Shown here in pieces: positions 46,675 to 55,764 of a stretch of 64,000 nucleotides of DNA. The notes beneath the pieces are model-generated. The model was not told where the DNA came from. It did not search any database and saw nothing but the letters and a program-made list of their open reading frames with translations. Origin of the DNA: Pseudomonadales bacterium (lineage in GTDB: Bacteria; Pseudomonadota; Gammaproteobacteria; Pseudomonadales; Azotimanducaceae); contig WLWP01000001.1 in assembly GCA_012103505.1 (NCBI GenBank), forward strand, positions 4,092,001 to 4,156,000. Reading direction: 5' to 3'. The first letter of the stretch is position 1. Every line of letters begins with the position of its first letter. Position numbers and translations under genes: made by a program.

Positions 46675-48300
46675 CTAATCTGCTGACAGATTACTCCACG
46701 TATGTTGAACGAGTAAACCAAGCCCGAGTATTGTTAGAAGCGCACTCACTATTCCACCGATAAACGGTACATTAACCGCCACGGTTACTGCAGTCAGTCC
46801 TGCCAGCAGTGCAACGGGTTGGTTGTCACTGTCGCCGAATATCATGCCGCCGACGATCACTCCAATCACGATCTTCGCCAGATAGATCCCTACAACCCAC
46901 GCGATGAATATCAAGAAGGTGAAGGGCAATCCGACTAGGGTTATGGCAGCGATGAGCGCGATAGTTGGCATGCTGACCAAAGCGAGAAGTCCGACGCCAG
47001 CCGTCTTAACGCTTTCGATGCCTGCACCTATGGACAGAGAACGCACAGATGGGGCAAGCCATAGTAGTGCCATCCCAACAAGGAAGGCGCTGATTAGCCC
47101 GGCAATCTCCCATAAATAAAACTGTAGGGTCGCGTACTTGCTCTTCTGCTCTAGTGCTTCAGGCAGAGGCAAAAATTCCACCTCACCGTCCACCTGCACA
47201 CTATCGTCTTTATGCAGCCCGTCCGGGTTGCCGGAGCGCCAGCGCACGTCACCGAGGATATGTGCCTCACCCAACAAACGTATGCGGTTAGCGAAACCTT
47301 CTAAGTTGCTGCCAACTTTGCCAGTCACTTCCAACAGTTCAGAGAAACCGTAGAGATCTTTGCTTACCCCGCCCTCAACAGAAACGGTACGGCCTGCAAG
47401 TGTCGCGTTTCTTGCTACCTGTGTGGTTCGATCGAGCACAATGCGTTCCCCACCAACCCAAACATCGCCGCTGATTGTGGCGCCGTTCAATGTATAGCTT
47501 GATGCTCCGCCGATCGCAGAGCCACCCACTGTGCCACGGATATTAATCGACTCTGCGAAAACGATGAGATTACCGCCAATGGATCCGGAAACGTCGACAC
47601 TGCGGCCAACGGCGATGACATCACCTGTCACATCACCTTCAATCCGTACAGTTTCCGCTGCCACGATGAGCGTGTCATCGATCGTATCTGCGGCACTGAT
47701 GGTCAACACCTCGTCTGATTGGCGAACATCGAGCGCGTTAGCTGTTTCTGGCGTCAGCAGAGAGCCCGAGCTGATGACGAGTAGGCAGGCGCCGATCATT
47801 GTCGGAGATGTGGCCCGGGATCTGCGAACAATGAGCGCTGCGCAGAGCAGGGTCACCGTTATTAGACAGATGAGAACGTAGGCTTGGTAGGTATCGAACA
47901 TAGCTGTTCCTTCCTCTAGTAAATACAGTAAGGCGGTATTGGTAATTTCGTAGGCGTCAGGGACGTAGATCGACGTGATGCGTGCAGCTGCATTCATGAT
48001 TAATTCGCCGAATAGGGTTTTCCATAAGAATTGGGCAAGCCAAATCACAAGCCCAGTCGCGATGTTTGCCATAGCGAACCCGCGCAGGCTAATGGGTCGT
48101 TTGAATTTTGGGATCACGACTTCAACCGGGGCTTCTTCCTTGATCGTGCCAGTCAAAACCCGGCTTTCCTGCTGGAAAGCAACCCATTGAGTGCGACAGT
48201 CTGGACAGCTATCTAAGTGTGCTTTAGCCGCGGCTACTTCCTCGCCAGATAACGCGTTGTCTGCGTACATGGAAAGTTGTAGCTGGGTGAGATGACTCAT
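46675..48300 (-). CDS. Zinc-finger anti-sigma domain fused to a bactofilin-like membrane protein
   Basis: A 541-aa protein. Residues 1-60 carry an anti-sigma zinc finger (AKAHLDSCPDCRTQW, the HxxxCxxC motif). Two or three membrane segments follow (about 80-165), then a repetitive beta-helix-like block (about 190-375: VRIEGDVTGDVIAVGRSVDVSG, GNLIVFAESINIRGTVGG and similar), and four C-terminal membrane helices. Its ATG overlaps the sigma-factor stop by 4 bp, so it is translated with it. It probably holds that sigma factor at the membrane and senses the envelope through the repeats. Confidence 0.88.
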   Translation of the reverse strand: MSHLTQLQLSMYADNALSGEEVAAAKAHLDSCPDCRTQWVAFQQESRVLTGTIKEEAPVEVVIPKFKRPISLRGFAMANIATGLVIWLAQFLWKTLFGELIMNAAARITSIYVPDAYEITNTALLYLLEEGTAMFDTYQAYVLICLITVTLLCAALIVRRSRATSPTMIGACLLVISSGSLLTPETANALDVRQSDEVLTISAADTIDDTLIVAAETVRIEGDVTGDVIAVGRSVDVSGSIGGNLIVFAESINIRGTVGGSAIGGASSYTLNGATISGDVWVGGERIVLDRTTQVARNATLAGRTVSVEGGVSKDLYGFSELLEVTGKVGSNLEGFANRIRLLGEAHILGDVRWRSGNPDGLHKDDSVQVDGEVEFLPLPEALEQKSKYATLQFYLWEIAGLISAFLVGMALLWLAPSVRSLSIGAGIESVKTAGVGLLALVSMPTIALIAAITLVGLPFTFLIFIAWVVGIYLAKIVIGVIVGGMIFGDSDNQPVALLAGLTAVTVAVNVPFIGGIVSALLTILGLGLLVQHTWSNLSAD

Positions 48301-48869
48301 GGCGTACCCCCATGTGACGCTTCGTTTGTCGTCGGGGGCGCCGTCGGGGGCGTGAGGGGCGTCGGGGTGTTAATCGTTTCGCGCAAGTGTTTCTTTGCGC
48401 GCAAGAGCAATACGCCCACGTGACTGCGGCTCAGTTCTAGCTGCTCTGCAATGTCGTCATAGCTTGAGTCGTTGAAATAGGCGAGTACCAAGGGGATACG
48501 GTACTTGTCCGGAAGCGCGGCGATTGCGTCGTTTAAGGCATCTGCATCTTCGTAGGCGATCAAGTGTTCGAGAATTGGTTGATCCTCAGCGGCGAGCTCT
48601 TCTAATTCGGTTGTCTCGTCACCGAACAGCACATCGGTCCGATTTCGTTGGCGCAAGATATCAATGCAATGGTTGTTCGCGATGGTCGCGATCCACTGCC
48701 AAAAGGGCCGTTCGGCGTCGTACTTGTGAAATTTCCGATACGCGCGCATAAAAACTTCTTGGGTTGCATCCTCTGCTTGTTCATTGAAATTGAGTAAGCG
48801 GCGGCACAGCCCAAAAACGCGAACGTAATATTCTCGATAGAGAACTTCGAAAGCTGTATGTCTCACCAC
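48297..48869 (-). CDS. ECF-type RNA polymerase sigma factor
   Basis: A 190-aa sigma factor. Region 2 (FGLCRRLLNFNEQAEDATQEVFMRAYRKF; WQWIATIANNHCIDILRQ) and region 4 (LPDKYRIPLVLAYFNDSSYDDIAEQLELSRSHVGVLLLRAKKHLRE) are intact. It has a proline/threonine-rich C-terminal tail. GTG 48869 or 48866 starts it. The coupled next gene carries its zinc-finger anti-sigma domain. Confidence 0.93.
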   Translation of the reverse strand: MVRHTAFEVLYREYYVRVFGLCRRLLNFNEQAEDATQEVFMRAYRKFHKYDAERPFWQWIATIANNHCIDILRQRNRTDVLFGDETTELEELAAEDQPILEHLIAYEDADALNDAIAALPDKYRIPLVLAYFNDSSYDDIAEQLELSRSHVGVLLLRAKKHLRETINTPTPLTPPTAPPTTNEASHGGTP

Positions 48870-48995
48870 TTACTGATTCCAGGGTCTTAAACAGGTATAC
48901 GTTGCAGAATTTTTTTTATTACACGAAACAGGAAACTAGTCTGATATTTGGTGTATCGAGTCGACATTCGCCTGCTGGCAGTTCCAACCCAAGCG

Positions 48996-50999
48996 CTACT
49001 CTGGATTGATCCAAATTGGTGATGACCAAGCACGCTCTTGAATTGTCAGCTTTAATCCTTCTCGGGGCGGGACACCTGCCCTGATTGCATCCCAGGTTGA
49101 CCACCGGCAGGTTGGATTTTCGAGCACTCTCGCGTAGTAAAACGCAGCATATTCGGCGACGTAGTTCGGGTCAGTCCAAACCGTTTTGATTTCCGGAGTT
49201 CCAACGTTGGCGCTAAATGAGCAATCATCTAAGTTTACTGTTGCGCCGTTGTCAGGGCAGCGATGAGTCGTTGGGTCGACAATGGCACCGTCTGAACAAG
49301 CGACATCAAAAACCTGCTCCCGAGGTTCACCGTTTTCCCGCCAGCCCTTGATAATTTGGAGCCGTTGTAGAGGTGCTGACCTTGCATCCTGTGTTGCCCA
49401 TACCAAGAAGCTCGGTTTTTGACCTGGTTCTGATTCTGCGAAAAGCTCTGAGCCCATGGAGACGCCAGACGAATAGGCATTTGCGAGGCTGTCACTTTGT
49501 AGTTCGAAACCGGCAAAGAAACGCAGACGAATTCTAGGACCGGATGTTGCGAACGTCTCTTTGCGACGAAAAGCGTCATAGATCGAGTCACGTGTGTTCG
49601 ATTCCGCCCAGACGCCGGTGAGACCCGAGGCACCCCAAGTTTCGAAAGCGCCTTGTGTATACATCCCTTGTTCAGTAGGTACGATGTTGAGTCGGCCAGC
49701 CTCGGCAACGATTCTCTCCTGTTCTGCGTTCAATGGCACTGAACCTCTGTACCCCGGTCGACCATCGATCAACGCAACTTTGGAAAAATAGTTGTCTTCC
49801 TCAACCGCGGACGCTGCGTTGTGTGTGTCGGATGCGCCGATGAAACCGAACTTGTAGGGATTGATTGTATTTTCTTCCGCCAGAGCTAACCCGTTGAGTA
49901 GAGCCTCCCGAACATAAGAACCACTGGGTTCGCTCTGCAGCTGTGTGGCGACTCGAAAAGGCATAATCTCAAAGTCTGCCCACTCGTCGGTTGTTGAAAG
50001 CGCGGGGTGTGTCTCGCTAGTGCCTTTTACCTGGGTTATTTCGACTAAGGGCTCATTGCGGATACGTTGTGCGATGTACGCCTCATCCATGGGATCCCCA
50101 ACCCAGTCCACCAGTTTAAACATCTGGCCATTGGATCCGTTGGAGTTGTGAGGGATGGCGAGCGCCTCGACGCCCTCTGCGCGCAACTTATCCATCCAAT
50201 TCCAAAGCCCTTCTGGGTCTTGGCTATGGAATCGCGAGAAAGGGACTGCTGGGAGTCGGTCGGCACCCCGGAAAACGACGTTACGATGTAAATTGCCCTG
50301 ATCATTGGAAGTTGTCGTGTATTCATACGCAACAAAAGTGGTGAACTCATGAGGCATATTGTGCCGTTCGGCGGCCGCGACAATGTCCTTCCAAGCGTCT
50401 CTGGATGCCTCCAAAAGGAGCTCGGTATCCAAATCCCCTAACATTAACTCACCGATGGCAGCGCGAAGGTAGCTGGCGAAAGTTTGGCCGCGAATACGGA
50501 TGCTGTCATCGCTCAGATTGTCTTGTGCATTTAAGTTGTGTAGCGGCTTGTTGAGCTCCAATTGTCCCAGGGCACTAGACGGATCTGCTCCTTCTTTCAG
50601 CGCACCCAGGAAACCGGCATGGTCGGTGATTGCATAGAAATCTAAGGGATCCTTCAACTTGACGTCATATCCTGAGGGATGCCGGATGGCTTCGCCTTTT
50701 GCATAGCGGTAGCCATCATCAGGTGTTGCGATAGTGCCGAAGGCAAATGCGTCAAAGGAATAGGCCGTGTGAACGTGTAAGTCACCGAAGTAGGCTTGTC
50801 GACTAGCGTTGTTTGCTTCGTCCGCAGTGAACAATTCTGGATTGTCCGCAAACGCGTTCTCAAGGAATTTACGCGCGGCGATCTGTCCCACGCTAGCGTC
50901 GGGAACTACATCGAGTGCTGGTGGGGTGGGTTCCTCTTGTGTGCAGCCAGCTAGTAGAAAAACCCACAAGAGAACTAGGAATAAAAGAGATGGCTGCAT
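48996..50999 (-). CDS. DUF3604 lipoprotein (PHP-like metallohydrolase)
   Basis: A 667-aa outer-membrane or periplasmic lipoprotein with lipobox LLAGC. The DUF3604 family has a PHP-type metal site: YFGDLHVHTAYSFDA near residue 70 and FYAITDHAGFLG near 125, then IPHNSNGSNG and FGFIGASDTHNA carry further ligands. Near the C-terminus is a WRENGEPREQVFDVACSDG block with Cys pairs. The substrate is unknown. The gene stands alone, with about 80 bp before mtnA ends and no obvious terminator. Confidence 0.87.
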   Translation of the reverse strand: MQPSLLFLVLLWVFLLAGCTQEEPTPPALDVVPDASVGQIAARKFLENAFADNPELFTADEANNASRQAYFGDLHVHTAYSFDAFAFGTIATPDDGYRYAKGEAIRHPSGYDVKLKDPLDFYAITDHAGFLGALKEGADPSSALGQLELNKPLHNLNAQDNLSDDSIRIRGQTFASYLRAAIGELMLGDLDTELLLEASRDAWKDIVAAAERHNMPHEFTTFVAYEYTTTSNDQGNLHRNVVFRGADRLPAVPFSRFHSQDPEGLWNWMDKLRAEGVEALAIPHNSNGSNGQMFKLVDWVGDPMDEAYIAQRIRNEPLVEITQVKGTSETHPALSTTDEWADFEIMPFRVATQLQSEPSGSYVREALLNGLALAEENTINPYKFGFIGASDTHNAASAVEEDNYFSKVALIDGRPGYRGSVPLNAEQERIVAEAGRLNIVPTEQGMYTQGAFETWGASGLTGVWAESNTRDSIYDAFRRKETFATSGPRIRLRFFAGFELQSDSLANAYSSGVSMGSELFAESEPGQKPSFLVWATQDARSAPLQRLQIIKGWRENGEPREQVFDVACSDGAIVDPTTHRCPDNGATVNLDDCSFSANVGTPEIKTVWTDPNYVAEYAAFYYARVLENPTCRWSTWDAIRAGVPPREGLKLTIQERAWSSPIWINPE

Positions 51000-51078
51000 A
51001 GCGGGGCCAGTCCAGTAGCGATTGATGTCCGTATTATGCCTAGTGGACCGATTGAATGGGCGAATAGCAGTTGGAGCG

Positions 51079-52074
51079 CTAAGAGGCTAAAAAATCAGCG
51101 ATGCCTGCAGCCGGGGTAATCCCTTTCTCAGTAATGATGCCCGTTACCAACGCGGCTGGCGTGATGTCGAACGCAGGATTCAATACTTTGACCGTTGCAG
51201 CGTGATCCCCCAATACTTCTTGTTTGTCACGCTGTTCGATGGGTACTTTTTGTCCAGAGTCAGTGTTTCGGTCAAAGGTCGACGAGGGGCACGCGACATA
51301 GAAAGGTATGCCAAAGTGTTTGCACAATATCGCGACGTTGAGCGTCCCGATCTTGTTGATCACGTCACCGTTGCGTGTGACCCGGTCTGTGCCGACGAGC
51401 GCTAGATCGATTTTGCCAGATGCCATTGTTGTTGCTGCCATGTTGTCGCAAATAAGTGTGACATCAATTCCTGCTTGATCGAGCTCCCATGCTGTTAAGC
51501 GAGCGCCTTGGTAGAGGGGCCGAGTTTCATCGGCGTAAACTCTGAAGGGAACTCCGCGACTGTGTTGCTCGTACATCGGCGCGGTTGCGGTACCGAGACG
51601 GGAAACCGCCAAGGATCCTGCATTGCAGTGAGTGAGGACGCCTTGGTTGGATTGGATTAAATCTGCCCCATGTTTACCAATGTTCTGACAGATCGCGAGA
51701 TCTTCGTGATAAATCGCAAGAGCCTCACGCTCTAAGGTCTCAGTTGAGGGAGATTCGATCCATGACTCAACAAGTCGATCTACGGCCCAAGATAGATTCA
51801 CTGCGGTTGGGCGAGCACTCTTCAAGTATTTAGCGGTTTGTTCTATCTCTTTTTGAGACGGCTCAGAACTTGTGAGCATCGCTTGGGTGAGAGCGAAACC
51901 GGCGGCGACACCAATAGCCGGAGCGCCTCGCACGGCCAAGGTATTGATCGCTTGCCAGGCGTCTTGCATCGTCTCGATCGTAAGATAGCTTTGTTGGTGC
52001 GGCAGGATTCGCTGATCTAGCAGATGGAGTTTGCCCCCCTCCCACTTCAGAGTTTCTGGTAAGCCAGGGTTCAC
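51079..52074 (-). CDS. mtnA: Methylthioribose-1-phosphate isomerase
   Basis: Isomerises 5-methylthioribose-1-phosphate to the ribulose form in methionine salvage. 331 aa. Catalytic Cys in LTHCNAGSLA, catalytic Asp in LVGTDRVTRNGDVINKIGT, and VRGAPAIGVAAG near the N-terminus are diagnostic of this eIF2B-like family. The start is GTG 52074, overlapping the stop of the class II aldolase gene as GTGA. Confidence 0.95.
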   Translation of the reverse strand: MNPGLPETLKWEGGKLHLLDQRILPHQQSYLTIETMQDAWQAINTLAVRGAPAIGVAAGFALTQAMLTSSEPSQKEIEQTAKYLKSARPTAVNLSWAVDRLVESWIESPSTETLEREALAIYHEDLAICQNIGKHGADLIQSNQGVLTHCNAGSLAVSRLGTATAPMYEQHSRGVPFRVYADETRPLYQGARLTAWELDQAGIDVTLICDNMAATTMASGKIDLALVGTDRVTRNGDVINKIGTLNVAILCKHFGIPFYVACPSSTFDRNTDSGQKVPIEQRDKQEVLGDHAATVKVLNPAFDITPAALVTGIITEKGITPAAGIADFLAS

Positions 52075-52700
52075 GATGTTAACGCCCGAGCCTTAGCGAG
52101 GTACGAAACAAGTAAGCCACCACAGTCGCGCGCGTGATGACCCAGAGCGAAGATCCCATCTTCGTGCCCAGCAGTCGCGAAAACCAATGGTCTTGATTGG
52201 TTGTTTGCCAACAGTTGGTTCACGGCGCCTGCCATCTCTCGTGAACCATAAGCAACCTCGCTTGCTGTTTCAGGCAAGTTGAGTTCAGCTCGTGCTGACC
52301 AGATTTCCGTACTGTGGATATGAAAAACGAAGCGAGATCGTTCGTCTGCTTGATAGATCATGGCATGGGTTATCGATTCCGATGACGGAGGTTCACTACC
52401 TTCGGCTTCGATCCAAAATCGCTCAAGATTAGCATCAACGACGCGCACGACATGTTCTGGGATCAGCTCTTGGGCGCCACTTGTCTGGCTAGCTGTGATG
52501 GCGAATCCGGATTCGAGGGCGCAACTCAAGTTGCCATAGGCATAGCCGCCATATTTGTCGGGAGTTTGACCCAGTAGATCCAGGGCAAAAAGAATGGAAC
52601 GCCAAGCAGCGAGCTCAGAAAACGCAGCTTGATCCAGTATGTCCTCATCGGAGGGGCTTAGGTTGTAAGCGAATTGGATAGTCCCTTCAACTTCGGACAA
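52071..52700 (-). CDS. Class II aldolase/adducin family protein (MtnB-like)
   Basis: A 209-aa protein. YGNLSC, SSESITHAMIYQ, FVFHIHSTEIW (His pair for the metal) and FATAGHEDGIFALG are class II aldolase blocks. Its coupling to mtnA suggests a methylthioribulose-1-phosphate dehydratase (MtnB) role, but a usual catalytic Glu and one His should be checked. The start is TTG 52700, without a clear ribosome binding site. It is divergent from the dioxygenase gene. Confidence 0.8.
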   Translation of the reverse strand: MSEVEGTIQFAYNLSPSDEDILDQAAFSELAAWRSILFALDLLGQTPDKYGGYAYGNLSCALESGFAITASQTSGAQELIPEHVVRVVDANLERFWIEAEGSEPPSSESITHAMIYQADERSRFVFHIHSTEIWSARAELNLPETASEVAYGSREMAGAVNQLLANNQSRPLVFATAGHEDGIFALGHHARDCGGLLVSYLAKARALTS

Positions 52701-52798
52701 GTGTAAAATACCTCGTTTGATCCGGTCGTAAGCATGCCACGGTAAACAGCATAGCTAAATCGATACATCCGAGGAAATGAGATGGAAGTTGAGAGAAC

Positions 52799-53623
52799 AT
52801 GAAAGTCAGGAAGGCGGCTGGCGCGTTGGGTGCCTACGTTAGTGATGTCGACTTATTCGATATTGTCTCCTCGAACAATCTGTTTGGAGAGATTCGCGCT
52901 TTGGCCGTCGAGCACGAAGTGTTGTTCTTTCGTGACCAGGAAGTTGAACCCGCGGTCTACCAAGACTTTGCTCGCAGTTTCGGCGACGTGCTTGGCCACC
53001 CAGCCTATGCCATTGTGCCCGGTACCAGTGATGTTCAGGTTCTTGAGAGTACCCCTGAGAACCCATCCAAAATAGAGGTCTGGCACTCAGACATGACATT
53101 TGGCAATGAACCGCCCAGCTTTACGTTGTTGCATGGTCAAATCATTCCAGAATTTGGCGGCGATACGATGTGGGCGAGTGCGACAAGCGCGTATGAGAAT
53201 TTGTCGCCTCAGTTACAAACCTTTTTCTCTTCGTTGACGGCAGTACACGACTTCCGACATGGATTTAAGGAAAGCCTTGCTGAGTCTGGCGGTAGAGAGC
53301 GGCTTGCAGATGCTATTGCTGCTAACCCACCGGTAGAGCATCCGGTCGTGCGTACTCACCCTGAGACTGGCAAGAAGAGTCTCTACGTGAATGCGCTATT
53401 TACCACGCATATCAAAGAGCTGGAGAAGTTAGAAAGCGAGCAGATGCTCCAGTTTCTGTATCAGCACATTGTTAGCGAAGAACATACGGTACGGTTGTCA
53501 TGGGAGCCGTATACGGTGGCCATCTGGGATAATCGATCCACGCAACACAAGCCTGTGAACGATTTCTTTCCTCAACATCGAAAAATGCATCGCGTCACGA
53601 TCTGTGGAGATCGCCCAGCGTAA
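52799..53623 (+). CDS. TauD/TfdA-family Fe(II)/2-oxoglutarate dioxygenase
   Basis: A 274-aa cytoplasmic enzyme. GALGAYVSDVDL is the N-terminal signature. The iron-binding HxD is WHSDMTF, the distal His is in IWDNRSTQHKP, and the 2-oxoglutarate Arg is in the HRKMHRVTICGD end. The family removes sulfite from taurine or ether-linked groups from aryl compounds; the substrate is not clear here. It ends 2 bp before the stop of the converging peroxidase gene. Confidence 0.9.
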   Translation: MKVRKAAGALGAYVSDVDLFDIVSSNNLFGEIRALAVEHEVLFFRDQEVEPAVYQDFARSFGDVLGHPAYAIVPGTSDVQVLESTPENPSKIEVWHSDMTFGNEPPSFTLLHGQIIPEFGGDTMWASATSAYENLSPQLQTFFSSLTAVHDFRHGFKESLAESGGRERLADAIAANPPVEHPVVRTHPETGKKSLYVNALFTTHIKELEKLESEQMLQFLYQHIVSEEHTVRLSWEPYTVAIWDNRSTQHKPVNDFFPQHRKMHRVTICGDRPA

Positions 53624-53625
53624 CG

Positions 53626-54579
53626 CTATAACGTTTCTAGGAAAGCGATCAGCTCGGCTCGCTCGGATTCAGTTAACTGAAACTCAGGTACTCGTTCTGC
53701 ACTTGAACTCTCGTAATGATGGATGACAGCTTGCAAAGTGGGAAGCTGTCCAGCGTGCATATAAGGCGCAGTGTGACGGATTGCGCGTAGAGTCGGCGCT
53801 CGGAAAGACAAGCTCGAACCATCGACTTCAGTGTTGTGGAAAACCGGCGTAGTCTCCTCTCGGGCGTGTTGAATGGGTCCTGAAAAATTGAAGCTACCGT
53901 GGCAGTGTGAACAGGCGAGGCGATCAGAAAAGAAGAGACTCATGCCAGCCTTAGATTCGTCACTCAGGACAGACTGTTTGTCGTAGTAGAGGTACTTGTC
54001 CCAAGCCGATAGAGGTGGTCGGATTGTCCGTACGTAACTCGCGATTGCCATGACGATATTGTTTAGGGTCAGTACTCCAGCCGAAGTTGTTTCATCTGAG
54101 AACACTCTAGCAAAGTCTGTTTGGTAACTTGGGACCGCTTGCAGTTTAGCTAACAACTCGGTTGAGAAACCCATCTCAACGGGATCCTGATTCAACAGCG
54201 GGATCAGATGCTGGGTTTCCAGGCTATAAAGTCCGAGATCCTCCCAGCCAAGACTTGCGTTGTAGGCAGAATTGTAAAGCGTAGGGGTGTTGCGAGTGTG
54301 GCTATCCCCTGTTGCACCTATGGCGACCTTGCGACCATCCGTAAAGTGTTTGTCCGGTTGGTGGCAGCTTGCGCAACTATAGGTGCCTGTCTGCGATAGC
54401 GCGGGATCGCTAAAAAGGCGTGCACCAAGTGCAACTTTTTCTGCTGAACTCGGATTGTTCTTCGGTTCTAAGGGTTTAGGTAACCAAGCTCGCTCAGGAG
54501 ACTGGCTGTGTGCAAAAGGGGTTGTTAGTAAGAAGCATAGTGCCGCACAGAGTGCGACACTAGGCAGACTCGTTACCAA
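53626..54579 (-). CDS. Di-haem cytochrome c peroxidase / MauG family protein
   Basis: A periplasmic protein of about 317 aa with a signal peptide (cleavage after FAHS). It has two haem-binding CxxCH motifs, CASCH in the N-terminal and CSHCH in the C-terminal half, the typical spacing of bacterial di-haem peroxidases, and the TPTLYNSAYNASLGWEDLG and APTLRAIRHTAPYMHAGQ blocks. The start is TTG 54579, which overlaps the stop of the TPR gene; an ATG at 54645 would overlap it by 73 bp. Confidence 0.87.
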   Translation of the reverse strand: MVTSLPSVALCAALCFLLTTPFAHSQSPERAWLPKPLEPKNNPSSAEKVALGARLFSDPALSQTGTYSCASCHQPDKHFTDGRKVAIGATGDSHTRNTPTLYNSAYNASLGWEDLGLYSLETQHLIPLLNQDPVEMGFSTELLAKLQAVPSYQTDFARVFSDETTSAGVLTLNNIVMAIASYVRTIRPPLSAWDKYLYYDKQSVLSDESKAGMSLFFSDRLACSHCHGSFNFSGPIQHAREETTPVFHNTEVDGSSLSFRAPTLRAIRHTAPYMHAGQLPTLQAVIHHYESSSAERVPEFQLTESERAELIAFLETL

Positions 54580-55259
54580 GATCGAGTATTGTTCGAGGAA
54601 AGGTCTTGTGTCGCTGTTTGGAGACGTTTGCGTTCTTCGACCCATGCGACAAAGCCAGTCTCTGGTTCTGCTAAATCACCTTCTTTAGCTGCGATCCACT
54701 CCTCAATTGCGGACATCAACTGATCCGCCAACTCGCGATCGTTGCGGAACAAGGACATGTAGGCCTTCTGCACATGGCCGTATTCACCGATGGCTAGTAA
54801 AGCCTCGGCTCGATACTCAATGGCCTGATTAAAGTTGGGATTAATCTCTAGGGCGTAGTTATAGGCGCCGATGGCTTTGCGGAAATCGCCTGTCTTTCGC
54901 AGCGCGTAACCAAGCTCGTTCGCCGCTTTGTAGTTTCTGGGATCAAGACGCAACGCCTTGCTCTGCTTCTTCACTGCCTTGCCGTACTCTTTTTGCGCTT
55001 TAGCCAATGCTTTCTCACGTTTTTTGTCCGTTGTGGCTTTGGCTGCGCGGGCTTCCTGTTTCCAGGCACGGTCCCGATGTCGTATCCCAGACGCCAGTGC
55101 CTTAGCCGCTTGTTGCTCTGGGGTTAGGGCAGGTGCCGATTGTGTGGGGCTCATACCACCACCACCGCCGCCTGAGCCTGCTGCGAAAGTAAGGGGTGCC
55201 GCCGCTGAACCTATGATAAGTAGCACGGGCAACAACAAATTTTTCAACCGTAATGACAT
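54573..55259 (-). CDS. TPR-repeat secreted protein
   Basis: A 228-aa protein with a signal peptide (cleavage near TFAAG), a glycine run (GSGGGGGG), a lysine/alanine-rich coiled segment, and two or three tetratricopeptide repeats (about 110-185: LGYALRKTGDFRKAIGAYNYALEINPN; EYRAEALLAIGEYGHVQKAYMSLF). The start is ATG 55259 with AAAGG upstream; the longer open frame is unsupported. It probably assists the co-transcribed peroxidase or its maturation, as TPR proteins scaffold partners. Confidence 0.8.
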   Translation of the reverse strand: MSLRLKNLLLPVLLIIGSAAAPLTFAAGSGGGGGGMSPTQSAPALTPEQQAAKALASGIRHRDRAWKQEARAAKATTDKKREKALAKAQKEYGKAVKKQSKALRLDPRNYKAANELGYALRKTGDFRKAIGAYNYALEINPNFNQAIEYRAEALLAIGEYGHVQKAYMSLFRNDRELADQLMSAIEEWIAAKEGDLAEPETGFVAWVEERKRLQTATQDLSSNNTRSW

Positions 55260-55329
55260 GAATGACACCTTTCTTCTCCCGGGTTTGTCAGGATTTGCTT
55301 CCGCACTTAAAAATACTACGAGGTGGACT

Positions 55330-55764
55330 GTGCGCCTAATTCTACTTTTTGCTTGTTTAACAATTCCCGGCATCGGTTTCGCGCAGGAGTCTGAGGTTGC
55401 CGCCCGGGCTGTTATGGATGAATTTTTGTCTGCTTTTAATGCGCGTGATGAGGTTCGTTGGGCAGACACGCTTCATTTTCCACATGTGCGCATAGCGAGC
55501 AATGGGGTATCCGTTGAACCAAGCAAGCAGTCGTTTGTCGCCAAAACCGATCTTGAGCAGTTTGCGATTGATAATGATTGGGACTTCAGTGAGTGGGACA
55601 GTATGGAGCTGATACAAGCGGGTCCCGACAAGGTCCATTTTAAGGTCGTGTTTTCTAGGTTTAATCCCCAAGGTGAGCGGTACGTGACTTTTGACTCGCT
55701 CTACATACTGCAAAAAATTGACGGTAAATGGGGTATCAGGGCGAGGAGTAGCTTTGCCCCCTAA
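55330..55764 (+). CDS. Secreted NTF2-like (SnoaL-fold) protein
   Basis: A 144-aa protein: signal peptide VRLILLFACLTIPGIGFAQ, then an NTF2-like pattern with ARAVMDEFLSAFNARDEVRWADTLHFPHVRI and the paired strands FKVVFSRFNPQGERYVTFDSLYILQKIDGKWGIRARSSFAP. The start is GTG 55330 with GAGGTGG upstream. An ATG at 55258 is in frame and shares its CATG with the TPR gene start. It is divergent from the TPR gene. Function unknown. Confidence 0.75.
   Translation: MRLILLFACLTIPGIGFAQESEVAARAVMDEFLSAFNARDEVRWADTLHFPHVRIASNGVSVEPSKQSFVAKTDLEQFAIDNDWDFSEWDSMELIQAGPDKVHFKVVFSRFNPQGERYVTFDSLYILQKIDGKWGIRARSSFAP

Noticed and set aside
47138..48216. Several plus-strand open frames within the anti-sigma/bactofilin-like gene
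   Set aside because: They are low-complexity shadows (Ser/Pro/Thr-rich) opposite a well-supported coding frame.
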